Assembly (NCBI GenBank): GCA_963798655.1
Contig: CAWCUH010000010.1
Coordinates: 110,382 to 174,381, forward strand
Reading direction: 5' to 3'
DNA from: CAVSMC01 sp963798655
Lineage (GTDB): Bacteria > Pseudomonadota > Gammaproteobacteria > Burkholderiales > Casimicrobiaceae
DNA length: 64,000 nucleotides
The notes beneath the pieces are model-generated. The model worked only from the letters and a program-made list of their open reading frames with translations, was not told the origin of the DNA and made no database searches. This document shows positions 46,802-56,363 of this stretch, one piece after another (the stretch's first letter is position 1; every line of letters begins with the position of its first letter). The translations under genes were made by a program, and so were the position numbers.

Positions 46802-48094
46802 ATGGCGGGCAGGATCGCATTCATCAGCGAGCACGCATCACCACTCGCCGCCGCCGGCGGTGTCGACGCCGGCGGCCAGAACGTCTACGTCGCGCACACG
46901 GCGAAGGAGCTCGCCGCGCTCGGCTACGAGATCGACGTGTTCACGCGGCGCGACGACCCCGAGCTTCCGGCCGTCGTGCGCTGGGTGCCCGGCGTGCGCG
47001 TGATCCACATCGAGGCGGGGCCGCCGCGGTTCGTGCGCAAGGAAGATCTGCTGCCGACGATGTGCCATTTCGCCGAGCGTGTGCTCGACATTGCAACGCG
47101 TGCGCGCGATCGCGGCGAAGGCTACCCCGTCGCCCACGCGAACTTCTTCATGTCGGGTCTGATTGCGCGGCGATTGCGCGAAGAGCTCGGCATTCCCTAT
47201 GTGGTCACGTTCCACGCGCTCGGGCGCGTGCGGCTGATGCACCACGGCCGCGACGATTTTCCGCGCGAGCGCGGGCTGCTCGAGCAGATGGTGATCGACG
47301 ACGCGGACGCGATCATCGCCGAGTGCCCGCAGGACGCGATCGACCTGCGTGCGCATTACGACGTCGATCCCGCGCGCGTCACCATGATCCCGTGCGGCTT
47401 CGCGCGCGAGGAATTCACGACGGTCAGGCGCGAGGACGCGCGGCGCAAGCTCGGGCTTCCCGCCGATCGCCCGATCGTCCTGCAGCTCGGCCGCATGGTT
47501 GCACGCAAGGGCGTCGACAACGTGATACGCGCGCTCGCCATCGCGCGCCGCGATCACGGGATCGATCCGCTGCTCGTGGTCGTCGGCGGCGATTCCGACA
47601 CGCCGGATCCCGAGCTCACGCCCGAGATCGGCCGACTGATGCAGATTGCGCGCGAGGAAGGGATCGACGAGGACGTCCGTTTCGTCGGCCGCCGCTCGCG
47701 CGAGGCGCTGCGCGATTTCTATTGCGCGTCCGACGTGTTCGTCACGACGCCGTGGTACGAGCCGTTCGGCATCACCCCCATCGAGGCGATGGCCTGCGGT
47801 GTGCCCGTGATCGGGTCGCGTGTCGGCGGAATCCAGTACACGGTGCAGCACGGGCGCACCGGCTTTCTCGTCGAGCCGAAGGAGCCCGCCGAGCTCGCGC
47901 GCCGGCTCGCGCAGGTGCTGAGCGACCCGGCGATCGGCGAGCTGTTCGGCCGGCGCGGGCGGCGCCGCGCCTGCCAACTGTTCACGTGGCGGCGCGTCGC
48001 GCAGCAGCTCGATGCGCTGTATGCGGCGGTCGCGGGCGCGCACGCAGGCACGTCGGATGCGGCGCCGCTCGCTGCGATTCAACGGGCAGGATGA
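46802..48094 (+). CDS. GT4-family glycosyltransferase (sucrose-synthase/MshA-like)
   Basis: The 430-residue GT-B enzyme opens with AFISEHASPLAAAGGVDAGGQNVYV, the glycine-rich acceptor-side motif seen in sucrose-phosphate synthase and MshA relatives. Donor-site motifs are IVLQLGRMVARKGVDNVIRA, FVTTPWYEPFGITPIEAMACGVPVIGS and GIQYTVQHGRTGFLV. CAGGAG precedes ATG 46802. It is the first gene of a ten-gene operon; the next gene begins 3 nt after its stop. Confidence 0.9.
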   Translation: MAGRIAFISEHASPLAAAGGVDAGGQNVYVAHTAKELAALGYEIDVFTRRDDPELPAVVRWVPGVRVIHIEAGPPRFVRKEDLLPTMCHFAERVLDIATRARDRGEGYPVAHANFFMSGLIARRLREELGIPYVVTFHALGRVRLMHHGRDDFPRERGLLEQMVIDDADAIIAECPQDAIDLRAHYDVDPARVTMIPCGFAREEFTTVRREDARRKLGLPADRPIVLQLGRMVARKGVDNVIRALAIARRDHGIDPLLVVVGGDSDTPDPELTPEIGRLMQIAREEGIDEDVRFVGRRSREALRDFYCASDVFVTTPWYEPFGITPIEAMACGVPVIGSRVGGIQYTVQHGRTGFLVEPKEPAELARRLAQVLSDPAIGELFGRRGRRRACQLFTWRRVAQQLDALYAAVAGAHAGTSDAAPLAAIQRAG

Positions 48095-48097
48095 GCG

Positions 48098-48814
48098 ATG
48101 GGCGAGCTCGAAGGGCGCGTCGTGCTGGTGACCGGCGCGGCGCAGGGATTGGGCGCGGCGATCTGCCGCGAGCTCGCGGACGCGGGCGCGACGCTGGCGA
48201 TGGCCGACCGCTCGGAGCGCGTGCACGAGACTCGGAAAGCCTTAGGCGAGGCGCGCGCGACGACGTTGACGGGGGACGTCGGCGACGAGCGCGACGTGCG
48301 GCGCTTCGTCGAGGAGACCGAAGCGCGCTGCGGCCGGCTCGATGCGATCGTCAACAACGCGGGCATCGACGTGACGAAGGACATCGCCGCGCTCGCCGTG
48401 GAGGAGTTCGACGCGATCATGCGCACGAACCTGCGCGGTCCGTTCCTGCTCGCGAAGTTCGCGCTGGCGGCGATGCAACGCGCGGGCGGCGGCGACATCG
48501 TCAACATCACGTCGACGGCGGCGAAGCGCGGCTGGCCGAACGCCGCCGCATATCACGCGAGCAAGTGGGGTCTGCTCGGGCTGTCGCAGGCGCTGCATGC
48601 GGAGCTCCGGCCCGCCGGCGTGCGCGTGACGGCGATCATCACCGGCGGCATGCGCACGCCGTTCCTGCTCGAGCGGTTTCCGGATCTCGATCCGGCCCGG
48701 CTGCAGGACCCGCGCGCGGTCGCTCGCACCGTTCGCTTCGCGCTGACGCAACCGCGCGAGTCGGCGATCGCGGAGCTCACCGTCGTTCCGCTCACCGAGA
48801 CGTCGTGGCCGTGA
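48098..48814 (+). CDS. Short-chain dehydrogenase/reductase
   Basis: A 238-residue SDR with TGAAQGLG at residue 13, NNAGID and a YHASK catalytic pair (STAAKRGWPNAAAYHASKWG). Substrate unknown; the context suggests sugar or sugar-nucleotide oxidoreduction. The stop overlaps the next gene's GTG start by 4 nt (GTGA). Confidence 0.87.
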   Translation: MGELEGRVVLVTGAAQGLGAAICRELADAGATLAMADRSERVHETRKALGEARATTLTGDVGDERDVRRFVEETEARCGRLDAIVNNAGIDVTKDIAALAVEEFDAIMRTNLRGPFLLAKFALAAMQRAGGGDIVNITSTAAKRGWPNAAAYHASKWGLLGLSQALHAELRPAGVRVTAIITGGMRTPFLLERFPDLDPARLQDPRAVARTVRFALTQPRESAIAELTVVPLTETSWP

Positions 48815-49416
48815 CCGAGCTGCCGCGCCCCGCCGTGTTCCTCGACAAGGACGGCACGCTGATCGACAACGTGCCGTACAACTGCGACCCTGCGCGCATC
48901 ACGCTGCTGCCCGGCGTTCTGCTCGGCGCGGTCGCGCTCGCCGTCGCGGGCTATCGGCTGATCATCGTGTCGAACCAGCCCGGCGTCGCCCTCGGCCTCA
49001 TCGGCCGCGATGCACTGGAGCGCGCCGAAGCGCGCATGCGCGAGCTGTTCGAGGCGGTCGGCGTCGAGATCGACGGCTTCTACTGGTGTCCGCACAAGCC
49101 GAAGACGCGCGGCGAGGGCGGCTGCGACTGCCGCAAGCCCGAGCCGGGGCTGCTCCTCGACGCGGCGCGCGCGCATCGCGTCGATCTCGCACGCTCATGG
49201 ATGATCGGCGACATCCTCGACGACGTCGAGGCCGGACACCGCGCCGGATGCCGATCGATCCTCGTCGATCGCGGCAGCGAGACGTGCTGGCTCGGCGGCG
49301 AATATCGGACGCCCGATGCCGTCGTCGAGCGGTTCGACGACGCCGTGCGCGTGATCCTCGATGCCGAGGAGCACGCACAGGCGCTCGAGGCGGTTCTCGC
49401 GCAGACGGTGCATTGA
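48811..49416 (+). CDS. HAD-IIIA phosphatase, GmhB-like
   Basis: The 201-residue HAD phosphatase has catalytic DKDGTL (Asp12, Asp14) and the zinc loop CPHKPKTRGEGGCDCRKPEPG characteristic of D-glycero-D-manno-heptose-1,7-bisphosphate 7-phosphatase, plus MIGDILDDVEAGHRAGC. This would serve heptose activation; no gmhA or hldE homologue is seen in the window. The start is GTG 48811. It is shortly followed by a heptosyltransferase-like GT9, which supports a heptose link. Confidence 0.85.
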   Translation: MTELPRPAVFLDKDGTLIDNVPYNCDPARITLLPGVLLGAVALAVAGYRLIIVSNQPGVALGLIGRDALERAEARMRELFEAVGVEIDGFYWCPHKPKTRGEGGCDCRKPEPGLLLDAARAHRVDLARSWMIGDILDDVEAGHRAGCRSILVDRGSETCWLGGEYRTPDAVVERFDDAVRVILDAEEHAQALEAVLAQTVH

Positions 49417-50546
49417 TGGCGGGCGACTGGACCGACGCGCGCTCGGTGCTCGCGATGCGCCTCGACGGCATGGGCGACCTGCTGATGACGACACCGGCGC
49501 TGCGCGCACTGAAGCACGCAGCGCCCCGGCGGATGACGCTGCTCACGTCGCGCGCGGGCGCCGTCGTCGCCGAGGGCCTGCCATTCGTCGACGACGTGAT
49601 CACGTTCGACGCGCCGTGGGTCAAAAGCGGCACGCCCGCGAGTGGCGAGGACACCGCGCGCCTCGCCGCGGCGCTGCGCGAGCGCCGCTTCGATGGCGCC
49701 GTCATCTTCACCGTCTACACGCAGAGCGCGCTGCCCGCGGCGATGCTGGCGCAGCTCGCCGGTGTTCCGCGCCGCGTCGCGTATTGCCGCGAGAATCCGT
49801 ACGGGCTGCTGACCGATTGGCTGCCCGACCCCGACCGCGATCCGCGCGACGGCGTGCGCCACGAGGTGCGCCGTCAGCTCGAGCTCGTCGCGGCGATCGG
49901 GTCTCATGCGAGCGACCTGCGGATGTGCTACGAAGTGAGCGACGCCGCGCGCGCGTCGATGCTCGCCAAGGCGCGCGCAGCGCGGCTCGATCCGCAGGCG
50001 CGCTGGCTCGTCGTGCATCCCGGCGCGACGGCGCCGTCGCGACGCTATCCCGCGGGCCGCTTCGCCGAGACGGTGCGCAGGCTCGCCGGCGACACGCGCT
50101 GGCAAGTCGCGCTCGCCGGTGGCGACGACGACGCGCAAGCGCTGATCGCGATGCGCGAAGCGGCGCCGTCGGCGGCATCGCTCGGTGGCGCGCTCGACTG
50201 GCGCGAGCTCGCGGCGCTGCTCGAGCGCGCGAGCGTCGCGATCTGCAACAACTCCGGACCGGCGCATCTCGCCGCCGCCGTCGGCACGCCGGTCGTCGAC
50301 CTGTACGCGCTCACCAACCCGCAGCACACGCCGTGGGGCGTCGCGCATCGTGTGTTGAGCCGCGACGTGCCGTGCCGATGGTGCCTGAAGAGCGTCTGTC
50401 CGCAAGGGCACCAACGCTGCCTCGCCGACGTGTCGCCCTCCGAAATTCTCGGCGCGGTCGAGGAATTGTTCGTCGGCGACGACACGCGCGCGGTGTCGCG
50501 GCCGCGTACGCGCGCCGAACCGACCGGCATCACATGTACACACTAG
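49416..50546 (+). CDS. GT9-family (heptosyltransferase-like) glycosyltransferase
   Basis: The 376-residue protein has the GT9 start VLAMRLDGMGDLLMTTPALRALK and the donor-site motifs VVHPGATAPSRRYPAGRFAE and AICNNSGPAHLAAAVGTPVVDLYALTNP. GT9 enzymes transfer ADP-heptose to LPS cores or related acceptors. ATG 49416 overlaps the upstream stop (TGATG). The C-terminal end carries a small cysteine cluster (CRWCLKSVCPQGHQRC), also seen in some relatives. Confidence 0.9.
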   Translation: MAGDWTDARSVLAMRLDGMGDLLMTTPALRALKHAAPRRMTLLTSRAGAVVAEGLPFVDDVITFDAPWVKSGTPASGEDTARLAAALRERRFDGAVIFTVYTQSALPAAMLAQLAGVPRRVAYCRENPYGLLTDWLPDPDRDPRDGVRHEVRRQLELVAAIGSHASDLRMCYEVSDAARASMLAKARAARLDPQARWLVVHPGATAPSRRYPAGRFAETVRRLAGDTRWQVALAGGDDDAQALIAMREAAPSAASLGGALDWRELAALLERASVAICNNSGPAHLAAAVGTPVVDLYALTNPQHTPWGVAHRVLSRDVPCRWCLKSVCPQGHQRCLADVSPSEILGAVEELFVGDDTRAVSRPRTRAEPTGITCTH

Positions 50547-52270
50547 GCATCAACGCGGCGTACCACGACTCGGCGGCGTGCCTCGTGCGCGACGGTGTGG
50601 TCGTCGCCGCCGCCGAGGAAGAGCGCTTCACGCAGGTGAAGCACGGCAAGCGGCCGACGCCGTTCGCCGCGTACGAGATGCCGCACCACGCGATCGACTA
50701 TTGCCTGTCGGTCGAGGGTCTCGAGCTGAACGACGTCGATCACGTCGCGTACTCGTACGATCCGGCGTTGCTCGACGGCTGGAAGGAGCCGACGCTGGTT
50801 CTGCCGAAGGAGCCGAGCGCGGCGGCGTCGGCGAACGGCACGTCGCCGTGGGAGCCGCTGTTCCTGTCGTACGTCGTCAATGCACCGCGCCAGCTCGTGA
50901 GCGGTGCGCCGTTGCATCTCGACGCGCGCTTCCGAACGTCGCGCGAGGAGGCGCGGCGCTATCGATGGCATTTCGTCGAGCACCACCTGTGCCACCAGGC
51001 GAGCGCGTATCTCGCCGGTCCGCCCGGGGACGCGGCGGTGCTCACGCTCGACGGCCGCGGCGAGCGCACGTCGACGCAATACGGCGTCGTGCGCGACGGC
51101 AACTACCGCAAGATCAGCGAAGTGCCGCTGCCGAGCTCGCTCGGTCTGTTCTACGAGAAAGTGACCTCGCATCTCGGCTTCCTGCACTCCTGCGACGAGT
51201 ACAAGGTGATGGCGCTCGCGTCGATGGGCAGCCCGACGCTGATCGAGCTGATGCGCGAGCACGTGCACTGGCTCGGCGAGGGCGATTACCGCATCGACCC
51301 GATGCCGCTCGCCGCGTGGTGCCCGCCGCGCCGTCGCGGCGAGCCGTTGACGAGGGCGCACCTGAACCTCGCGTCGTCGGCGCAGCAGCTGCTCGAGGAG
51401 ACCGCGCTGCGCATCGCGTCGTGGCTCGCCGTGCGCACGCGCTGCTCGCGGCTCGTGATGGCGGGCGGCGTCGCGCTCAACTGCGTGATGAACGCGCGCT
51501 TGCGCGACGCCGCGGTGTTCGACGACATCTGGGTGCAGCCGGCTGCCGGCGATGCCGGCACCGCGCTCGGCGCGGCGCTGTGGGTGGACGCGGACGAGCG
51601 GTGCCGCGCGAACGGATCGGGCGAGCGCGCGTACGTCATGGACGACGTTTATCTCGGACCTGCGTTCGACGATGCGGCGATCGAGCGCGCGTTGCGCGAG
51701 GCGCGCGCCACGTACACGCGGCCGGCGTCGCTTGTCGACGAAGTGGCCGACCGGCTCGCGAACGACAGGATCGTCGGCTGGTACCAGGGCCGGATGGAGT
51801 TCGGACCGCGCGCGCTCGGATCGCGATCGATCCTCGCATCGCCGATCTCGGTCACGATGCAGCGGCGGCTGAACGAGTTGAAGGATCGCGAGGATTTCCG
51901 CCCGGTCGCACCGGTGGTGACCGAGGAGGCGGCCGGCGAATGGTTCGCCGGATGCACGCGCTCGCCGTTCATGCTCTTCGTCTTCGACATCATGGCGGAC
52001 AAGCGCGATCGCATCCCTTCGGCCTGCCATGTCGACGGCACGGCCCGCGTGCAAACCGTCAATCGCCGCCAGAACCCGCGCTACCACGCGGTGCTCGAGG
52101 CGTTCGCTTCGCGCACCGGCGTGCCGGTGCTGATCAATACGTCGTTCAACACGCGCGGAAAGCCGATCGTCTGCACGCCTCGCGACGCGCTCGAGTGCTT
52201 CTTCACGACGCCGCTCGACGTGCTCGCGATCGGATCGTTCCTGCTCGACAAGGAGAGGGGAGTCCGCTGA
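50534..52270 (+). CDS. NodU/CmcH family carbamoyltransferase
   Basis: The 578-residue protein moves a carbamoyl group from carbamoyl phosphate via ATP to a hydroxyl group, here probably on a sugar. The N-terminal ASKHA-like domain starts LGINAAYHDSAACLVRDG, with FVEHHLCHQASAYLAGP, AVLTLDGRGE and GGVALNCVMNARL. The C-terminal YrdC-like part has YQGRMEFGPRALGSRSILA and VPVLINTSFNTRGKPIVCTP. It overlaps the GT9 gene by 13 nt. NodU modifies Nod factors, so glycan decoration is a reasonable role. Confidence 0.93.
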   Translation: MYTLGINAAYHDSAACLVRDGVVVAAAEEERFTQVKHGKRPTPFAAYEMPHHAIDYCLSVEGLELNDVDHVAYSYDPALLDGWKEPTLVLPKEPSAAASANGTSPWEPLFLSYVVNAPRQLVSGAPLHLDARFRTSREEARRYRWHFVEHHLCHQASAYLAGPPGDAAVLTLDGRGERTSTQYGVVRDGNYRKISEVPLPSSLGLFYEKVTSHLGFLHSCDEYKVMALASMGSPTLIELMREHVHWLGEGDYRIDPMPLAAWCPPRRRGEPLTRAHLNLASSAQQLLEETALRIASWLAVRTRCSRLVMAGGVALNCVMNARLRDAAVFDDIWVQPAAGDAGTALGAALWVDADERCRANGSGERAYVMDDVYLGPAFDDAAIERALREARATYTRPASLVDEVADRLANDRIVGWYQGRMEFGPRALGSRSILASPISVTMQRRLNELKDREDFRPVAPVVTEEAAGEWFAGCTRSPFMLFVFDIMADKRDRIPSACHVDGTARVQTVNRRQNPRYHAVLEAFASRTGVPVLINTSFNTRGKPIVCTPRDALECFFTTPLDVLAIGSFLLDKERGVR

Positions 52271-53244
52271 TGCGCGTTTCCGTCGTCGTGCCCACGCACG
52301 AGCGGCCCGAGCTGCTCGCATGCTGCCTCGATCACCTGCTGCGCCAGGATCTCGACACGTCGGAGTTCGAGATCCTCGTCGTCGACGACGGCTCGTCGCG
52401 CGCGGCGAGCGTCGCCAATCACGCGGTCAGCGCCCGCGCGGCGCGGCGGCGGCCGGGTCTTGCGATCCATTACATCCATTCGTCGGAGAATCTCGGCCCG
52501 GCGGCGGCGCGCAATCGCGGCTGGCGCTGCGCGCGCGCGCCGGCGATCGCGTTCACCGACGACGACACGCGGCCGGCGCCCGGATGGCTGCGCGAAGGGC
52601 TCGCCGCGCTCGCCGGCCTCGACGCCGCGGCGGGCCGCATCCTGGTGCCGCTGCCCGGCGACCCGACCGACTACGAGCGCGACGCCGCCGGGCTCGCCAA
52701 TGCCGATTTCGTCACCGCCAACTGCTTCGTGCGCACGGCGATGCTGCGCGCGATCGGCGGCTTCGACGAGCGCTACCGCATGGCGTGGCGCGAGGATGCC
52801 GACCTGCAGTTCGAGCTGCGCCGGCGCGGCGCGCGCATCGGCTGCGCATCGCGCGCCGTCGTCGTGCATCCGATCCGCCCGGCGAAGTGGGGCGTGAGCC
52901 TCAGGCAGCAGAAGCGCGTTGTTTTCGATGCACTGCTCTACAAGAAGTACCCGCGCGACTACCGGCGCTGGATCCGGCCGCAGCCGCCGTGGCATTACTA
53001 CGTCGCGGTGCTGGCGCTCATTGCGATGCTTTATTCGGCGTGGCGCGGCTACACGCCGGGAGTGGCGGCGGCGGCGATCGGCTGGGCGACGGTCACGGCG
53101 ATGTTCTGCTGGAAACGGCTGCGCCCGAGCCAGAAGAGCGTGCGCCACGTCGTCGAGATGATCGCGACGTCCGCGCTGATTCCGCCGGTCTCGGTGTTCT
53201 GGCGCATGCGCGGCGCGTGGCGCTACCGCGTGCTGTTCCTGTGA
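52270..53244 (+). CDS. GT2-family glycosyltransferase with C-terminal membrane region
   Basis: The 324-residue GT-A enzyme has VSVVVPTHERPELLACCLDHLL, VVDDGSS, FTDDDTRP (the DXD-type metal site) and WREDADLQFELRRRG. Two hydrophobic segments near the end (residues 240-275) suggest membrane attachment on the cytoplasmic side. ATG 52270 overlaps the carbamoyltransferase stop (TGATG). Confidence 0.9.
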   Translation: MRVSVVVPTHERPELLACCLDHLLRQDLDTSEFEILVVDDGSSRAASVANHAVSARAARRRPGLAIHYIHSSENLGPAAARNRGWRCARAPAIAFTDDDTRPAPGWLREGLAALAGLDAAAGRILVPLPGDPTDYERDAAGLANADFVTANCFVRTAMLRAIGGFDERYRMAWREDADLQFELRRRGARIGCASRAVVVHPIRPAKWGVSLRQQKRVVFDALLYKKYPRDYRRWIRPQPPWHYYVAVLALIAMLYSAWRGYTPGVAAAAIGWATVTAMFCWKRLRPSQKSVRHVVEMIATSALIPPVSVFWRMRGAWRYRVLFL

Positions 53245-54287
53245 CGATGGGCGCGCAGCAAGGCGTTGCCGAAGCCGCCGGGCGCTGGTCGGATGCGCCG
53301 CGGCTGCCGACGTTCCTGCAGATCGAGCCGGTCGGCCAGTGCAACCTGCGCTGCACGATGTGCGCGATCCAGTTTCGCCGCGACGGTCCGCCGTACGGGG
53401 CGAACGCGTTCATGCCGCTCGACGACTTCAAGCGGATCGTCGAGGGCTTTCCGGCGCTCGAGCGGCTGCAGCTTCAGGGGCTCGGCGAGCCGATGATGCA
53501 CCCGCAGTTCTTCGCGATGGTGTCGTGGGCGGCCGCGCGCGGCATTCGCGTGTCGACCAACTCGAACCTGACGCTGCTGTCGCGGCGTCGCGCGGTCGAA
53601 TGCGTCGACAGCGGCCTTGCCGAGCTGCACGTGTCGCTCGACGCCGCGACGCCCGAGATCTACGAGCGCATTCGCGTCGGCGCGAGCTTTCACAAGGTGC
53701 TGCGCAATCTTCGCCGCGTGATGGAAGCGCGCGCCGTCGCGGCGAGCGCGCTCGACGTGCGAATCGTCAGCGTGCTGATGCGGCAGAACCTGCGCGAGCT
53801 GCCGGCGCTGGTGCGACTCGCCGCAAGCGAGGGCGTGCACGACGTGTTCGTCCAGTACCTGTGCCACGACTTCGAGGAGACGTCGCTGCCCGAGCACTAC
53901 AAGCCGATGCGCTTGTTCATCGACGCCGAGCATCTGACGACGAAGCACGACGCCGATGTCGAGGCCGCGTATGCGCAGGCGCGCGCCGAGGCGCGCGCGC
54001 TCGGCGTCACGCTGCGCCTGCCGCCGCTGCGGCGCGCCGAGCGAAGGCCGCATGCCGGGCCGCGTTGCGACTGGCCGTGGCAAGGCGCGTACGTGAGCTA
54101 CAGCGGCGACGCGATGCCGTGCTGCATGGTCGGCACGCCGGATCGCGCACGCTTCGGCAACGTGCTTGAGACGGGCGTTGCCGCCGTGTGGCACAACGAC
54201 GCCTACCGGCAATTTCGTGCCGATGTCGCCGCAGACCGACCTCCTGCCGTATGCCGCTCCTGCGCCGTCTACCGGGGGCTGTTCTGA
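53241..54287 (+). CDS. Radical SAM/SPASM protein
   Basis: The 348-residue protein has the radical SAM cluster CNLRCTMC (Cys34, Cys38, Cys41) and a C-terminal SPASM-like cysteine set (CDWPWQGAYVSYSGDAMPCCMVG...CRSCAVY) for auxiliary Fe-S clusters. Proteins of this layout occur in peptide-modification and in glycan/lipid clusters. Its reaction here is unknown; carbohydrate epimerisation or dehydrogenation is one idea. The start is GTG 53241 (overlap GTGA) or ATG 53247. Confidence 0.88.
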   Translation: MTMGAQQGVAEAAGRWSDAPRLPTFLQIEPVGQCNLRCTMCAIQFRRDGPPYGANAFMPLDDFKRIVEGFPALERLQLQGLGEPMMHPQFFAMVSWAAARGIRVSTNSNLTLLSRRRAVECVDSGLAELHVSLDAATPEIYERIRVGASFHKVLRNLRRVMEARAVAASALDVRIVSVLMRQNLRELPALVRLAASEGVHDVFVQYLCHDFEETSLPEHYKPMRLFIDAEHLTTKHDADVEAAYAQARAEARALGVTLRLPPLRRAERRPHAGPRCDWPWQGAYVSYSGDAMPCCMVGTPDRARFGNVLETGVAAVWHNDAYRQFRADVAADRPPAVCRSCAVYRGLF

Positions 54288-55411
54288 TGCCGAACCTCGA
54301 CGTGCGGCGCGGCCGGCCGAAGCGCATTGCCGTGTTTCGTGCGCTGCAGCTGGGCGACCTGCTGTGCTCGGTGCCCGCGCTTCGCGCGCTGCGCCACGCG
54401 TATCCGTCCGCCGTCATCACGCTGATCGGACTGCCGTGGGCGTCGCAGTTCGTGCGCCGGTTCAGTCATCTCGTCGACGCGTTCGTCGAGTTTCCCGGCT
54501 ATCGCCAGTTGCCGGAACGCAAGCCGGACGCGGATGCGTGGCCGGCGTTTCTGTATTCGGCGTGGCAGGCGAACCTCGACGTCGCGGTGCAGCTTCACGG
54601 CAGCGGCGAGGTCACCAACGCGATCGTGATGATGCTCCACGCCGCGACGACCGTCGGCTTCCATCCGCGCGGCGGTCCGTGTCCCGATCCCGAGCATTTC
54701 ACGCCGTGGCCCGACAGCGGGACCGAAGTCGAGCGCTGCCTTCGGCTCATCGATTTCCTTCGCATCGCGCGCCGCGGCAGCGAGCTCGAATTCCCGATCA
54801 CGGCGGAGGAGTACGCGACGGCGAGCGCGCTCGCCGGCGCCCATGCGCTCGCACGGGGCGACTTCGTCTGCGTTCACCCGGGCGCGCGTTTGAAGAGCCG
54901 TCGCTGGCCGGACGAGCGCTTCGCGCATGTCGCGCGCGAGCTCGCGCGTATCGGCTATCGCGTCGCGGTCACCGGCACGCCGGACGAGGCGGCCGTCTGT
55001 GCGCGCGTCGCGGGCGGCGCGGGCTCGAACGTCGTCGATCTGTGCGGGCAGACGTCGCTCGGCGCGCTCGCCGGATTGCTGTCGATGTCGCGGCTTCTCG
55101 TGTGCAACGACACCGGCGTGTCGCACGTCGCCGCCGCGCTCGGCGTGCCGAGCGTCGTCGCCTCGTGCGGCGCCGACGCATCGCGATTCGGGCCCGCGGA
55201 CGGCGCTCGCCATCGCGTGTTGCATCGCGACGTGAGCTGTCGTCCCTGCATGCACGACGTGTGCCCCGTCGATCACCTCTGCGCCGTCGCGCTCGACGCC
55301 GATGACGTGACCGACGCGGCGTTCGCGCAGCTCGCCGACTACGCCGACGGCAGCGCACGCTACGCACTGCGCGCACGCCCCCCGCTTGGCGCCGACATCG
55401 CTCGCAGGTGA
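54287..55411 (+). CDS. GT9-family (heptosyltransferase-like) glycosyltransferase
   Basis: A second GT9 enzyme, 374 residues, beginning IAVFRALQLGDLLCSVPALRALRHAYP and with VCVHPGARLKSRRWPDERFAHVAREL and LVCNDTGVSHVAAALGVPSVVASCG. A cysteine-containing end (CRPCMHDVCPVDHLC) parallels the first GT9. ATG 54287 overlaps the radical SAM stop by one base. Two GT9 genes in one operon suggest two heptose-type (or related) residues are added in sequence. Confidence 0.9.
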   Translation: MPNLDVRRGRPKRIAVFRALQLGDLLCSVPALRALRHAYPSAVITLIGLPWASQFVRRFSHLVDAFVEFPGYRQLPERKPDADAWPAFLYSAWQANLDVAVQLHGSGEVTNAIVMMLHAATTVGFHPRGGPCPDPEHFTPWPDSGTEVERCLRLIDFLRIARRGSELEFPITAEEYATASALAGAHALARGDFVCVHPGARLKSRRWPDERFAHVARELARIGYRVAVTGTPDEAAVCARVAGGAGSNVVDLCGQTSLGALAGLLSMSRLLVCNDTGVSHVAAALGVPSVVASCGADASRFGPADGARHRVLHRDVSCRPCMHDVCPVDHLCAVALDADDVTDAAFAQLADYADGSARYALRARPPLGADIARR

Positions 55412-55415
55412 CGCG

Positions 55416-56363
55416 ATGCGCCGCCACCGCATCCTCACCTGGCACGTGCATGGCAACTATCTCTATTACCTGACGCAGGCGCCGCACGACTTCTTCGTGC
55501 TGTCGAAGCCCGGCCGGCCCGCCGGCTACGGCGGTCGCTGCGGCGTGCTTCCGTGGGGCGACAACGTCCACGATTGCCCGGTGGAGAGCCTGGCCGGAAA
55601 GACGTTCGACTGCCTGCTGTTCCAGTCGCGCGAGCATTATCTGAACGATCGCGACACCGTGCTCACTTCGGCGCAGCGCAAGCTGCCGACGATCTTCCTC
55701 GAGCACGACCCACCGCTCGCGCACCCGACGAGCACGCGGCATCCGGTCGACGACCCGGACGTCTTCGTCGTTCACGTCACCCACTACAACGCGCTGATGT
55801 GGGACAACGGGCCGAACGCGACGCGAGTGGTCGAGCACGGCGTCGTCGTCCCGGAGGGGGTCCGCTATACCGGCGAGCTGCCGCGGGCGATCACGCTGAT
55901 CAATCACCTCGCGCGTCGCGGCCGGCGGCTCGGCGCCGACGTCTACGAGCGGTTTCGTGCCCGCCTGCCGATCGACCTCTTCGGCATGGCGGCGAAGGAT
56001 GCGGGCGGCGTCGGCGAGCTCCCGTACGAGGACCTGATGCACAAGCTCGCGCGCTATCGCGTCTACGTGCACCCGGTGCGCTACACGAGCCTCGCGCTCG
56101 CCGTCTGCGAGGCGATGACGATCGGGTTGCCGATCGTCGGGCTCGCGACGACCGAGCTGCCGCGCATCGTGCGCGACGGCGAATCGGGCTACATCGACAG
56201 CGACGTCGACCGCTTGATCGGGCGCACGCTCGCTCTGCTCGACGACGCCGGCGAAGCGGCGCGAATGGGTGACGCGGCGCGCCGCTTCGCGCGCGAACGT
56301 TTCGCGATCGGGCGCTTCGTCGCCGACTGGAATGGAGTGCTCGACGATGTCATCGCACGCTGA
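55416..56363 (+). CDS. GT4-like glycosyltransferase
   Basis: The 315-residue protein is shorter than standard GT4 enzymes. The N-terminal half is divergent (ILTWHVHGNYLYYLTQAPHDFFVL). The C-terminal half has a GT-B donor region: VYVHPVRYTSLALAVCEAMTIGLPIVGLATTELPRIV with GESGYID. It starts 4 nt after the preceding stop and overlaps the decarboxylase gene by 17 nt. Proteins with this start are known in envelope clusters, but the sugar is unknown. Confidence 0.83.
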   Translation: MRRHRILTWHVHGNYLYYLTQAPHDFFVLSKPGRPAGYGGRCGVLPWGDNVHDCPVESLAGKTFDCLLFQSREHYLNDRDTVLTSAQRKLPTIFLEHDPPLAHPTSTRHPVDDPDVFVVHVTHYNALMWDNGPNATRVVEHGVVVPEGVRYTGELPRAITLINHLARRGRRLGADVYERFRARLPIDLFGMAAKDAGGVGELPYEDLMHKLARYRVYVHPVRYTSLALAVCEAMTIGLPIVGLATTELPRIVRDGESGYIDSDVDRLIGRTLALLDDAGEAARMGDAARRFARERFAIGRFVADWNGVLDDVIAR

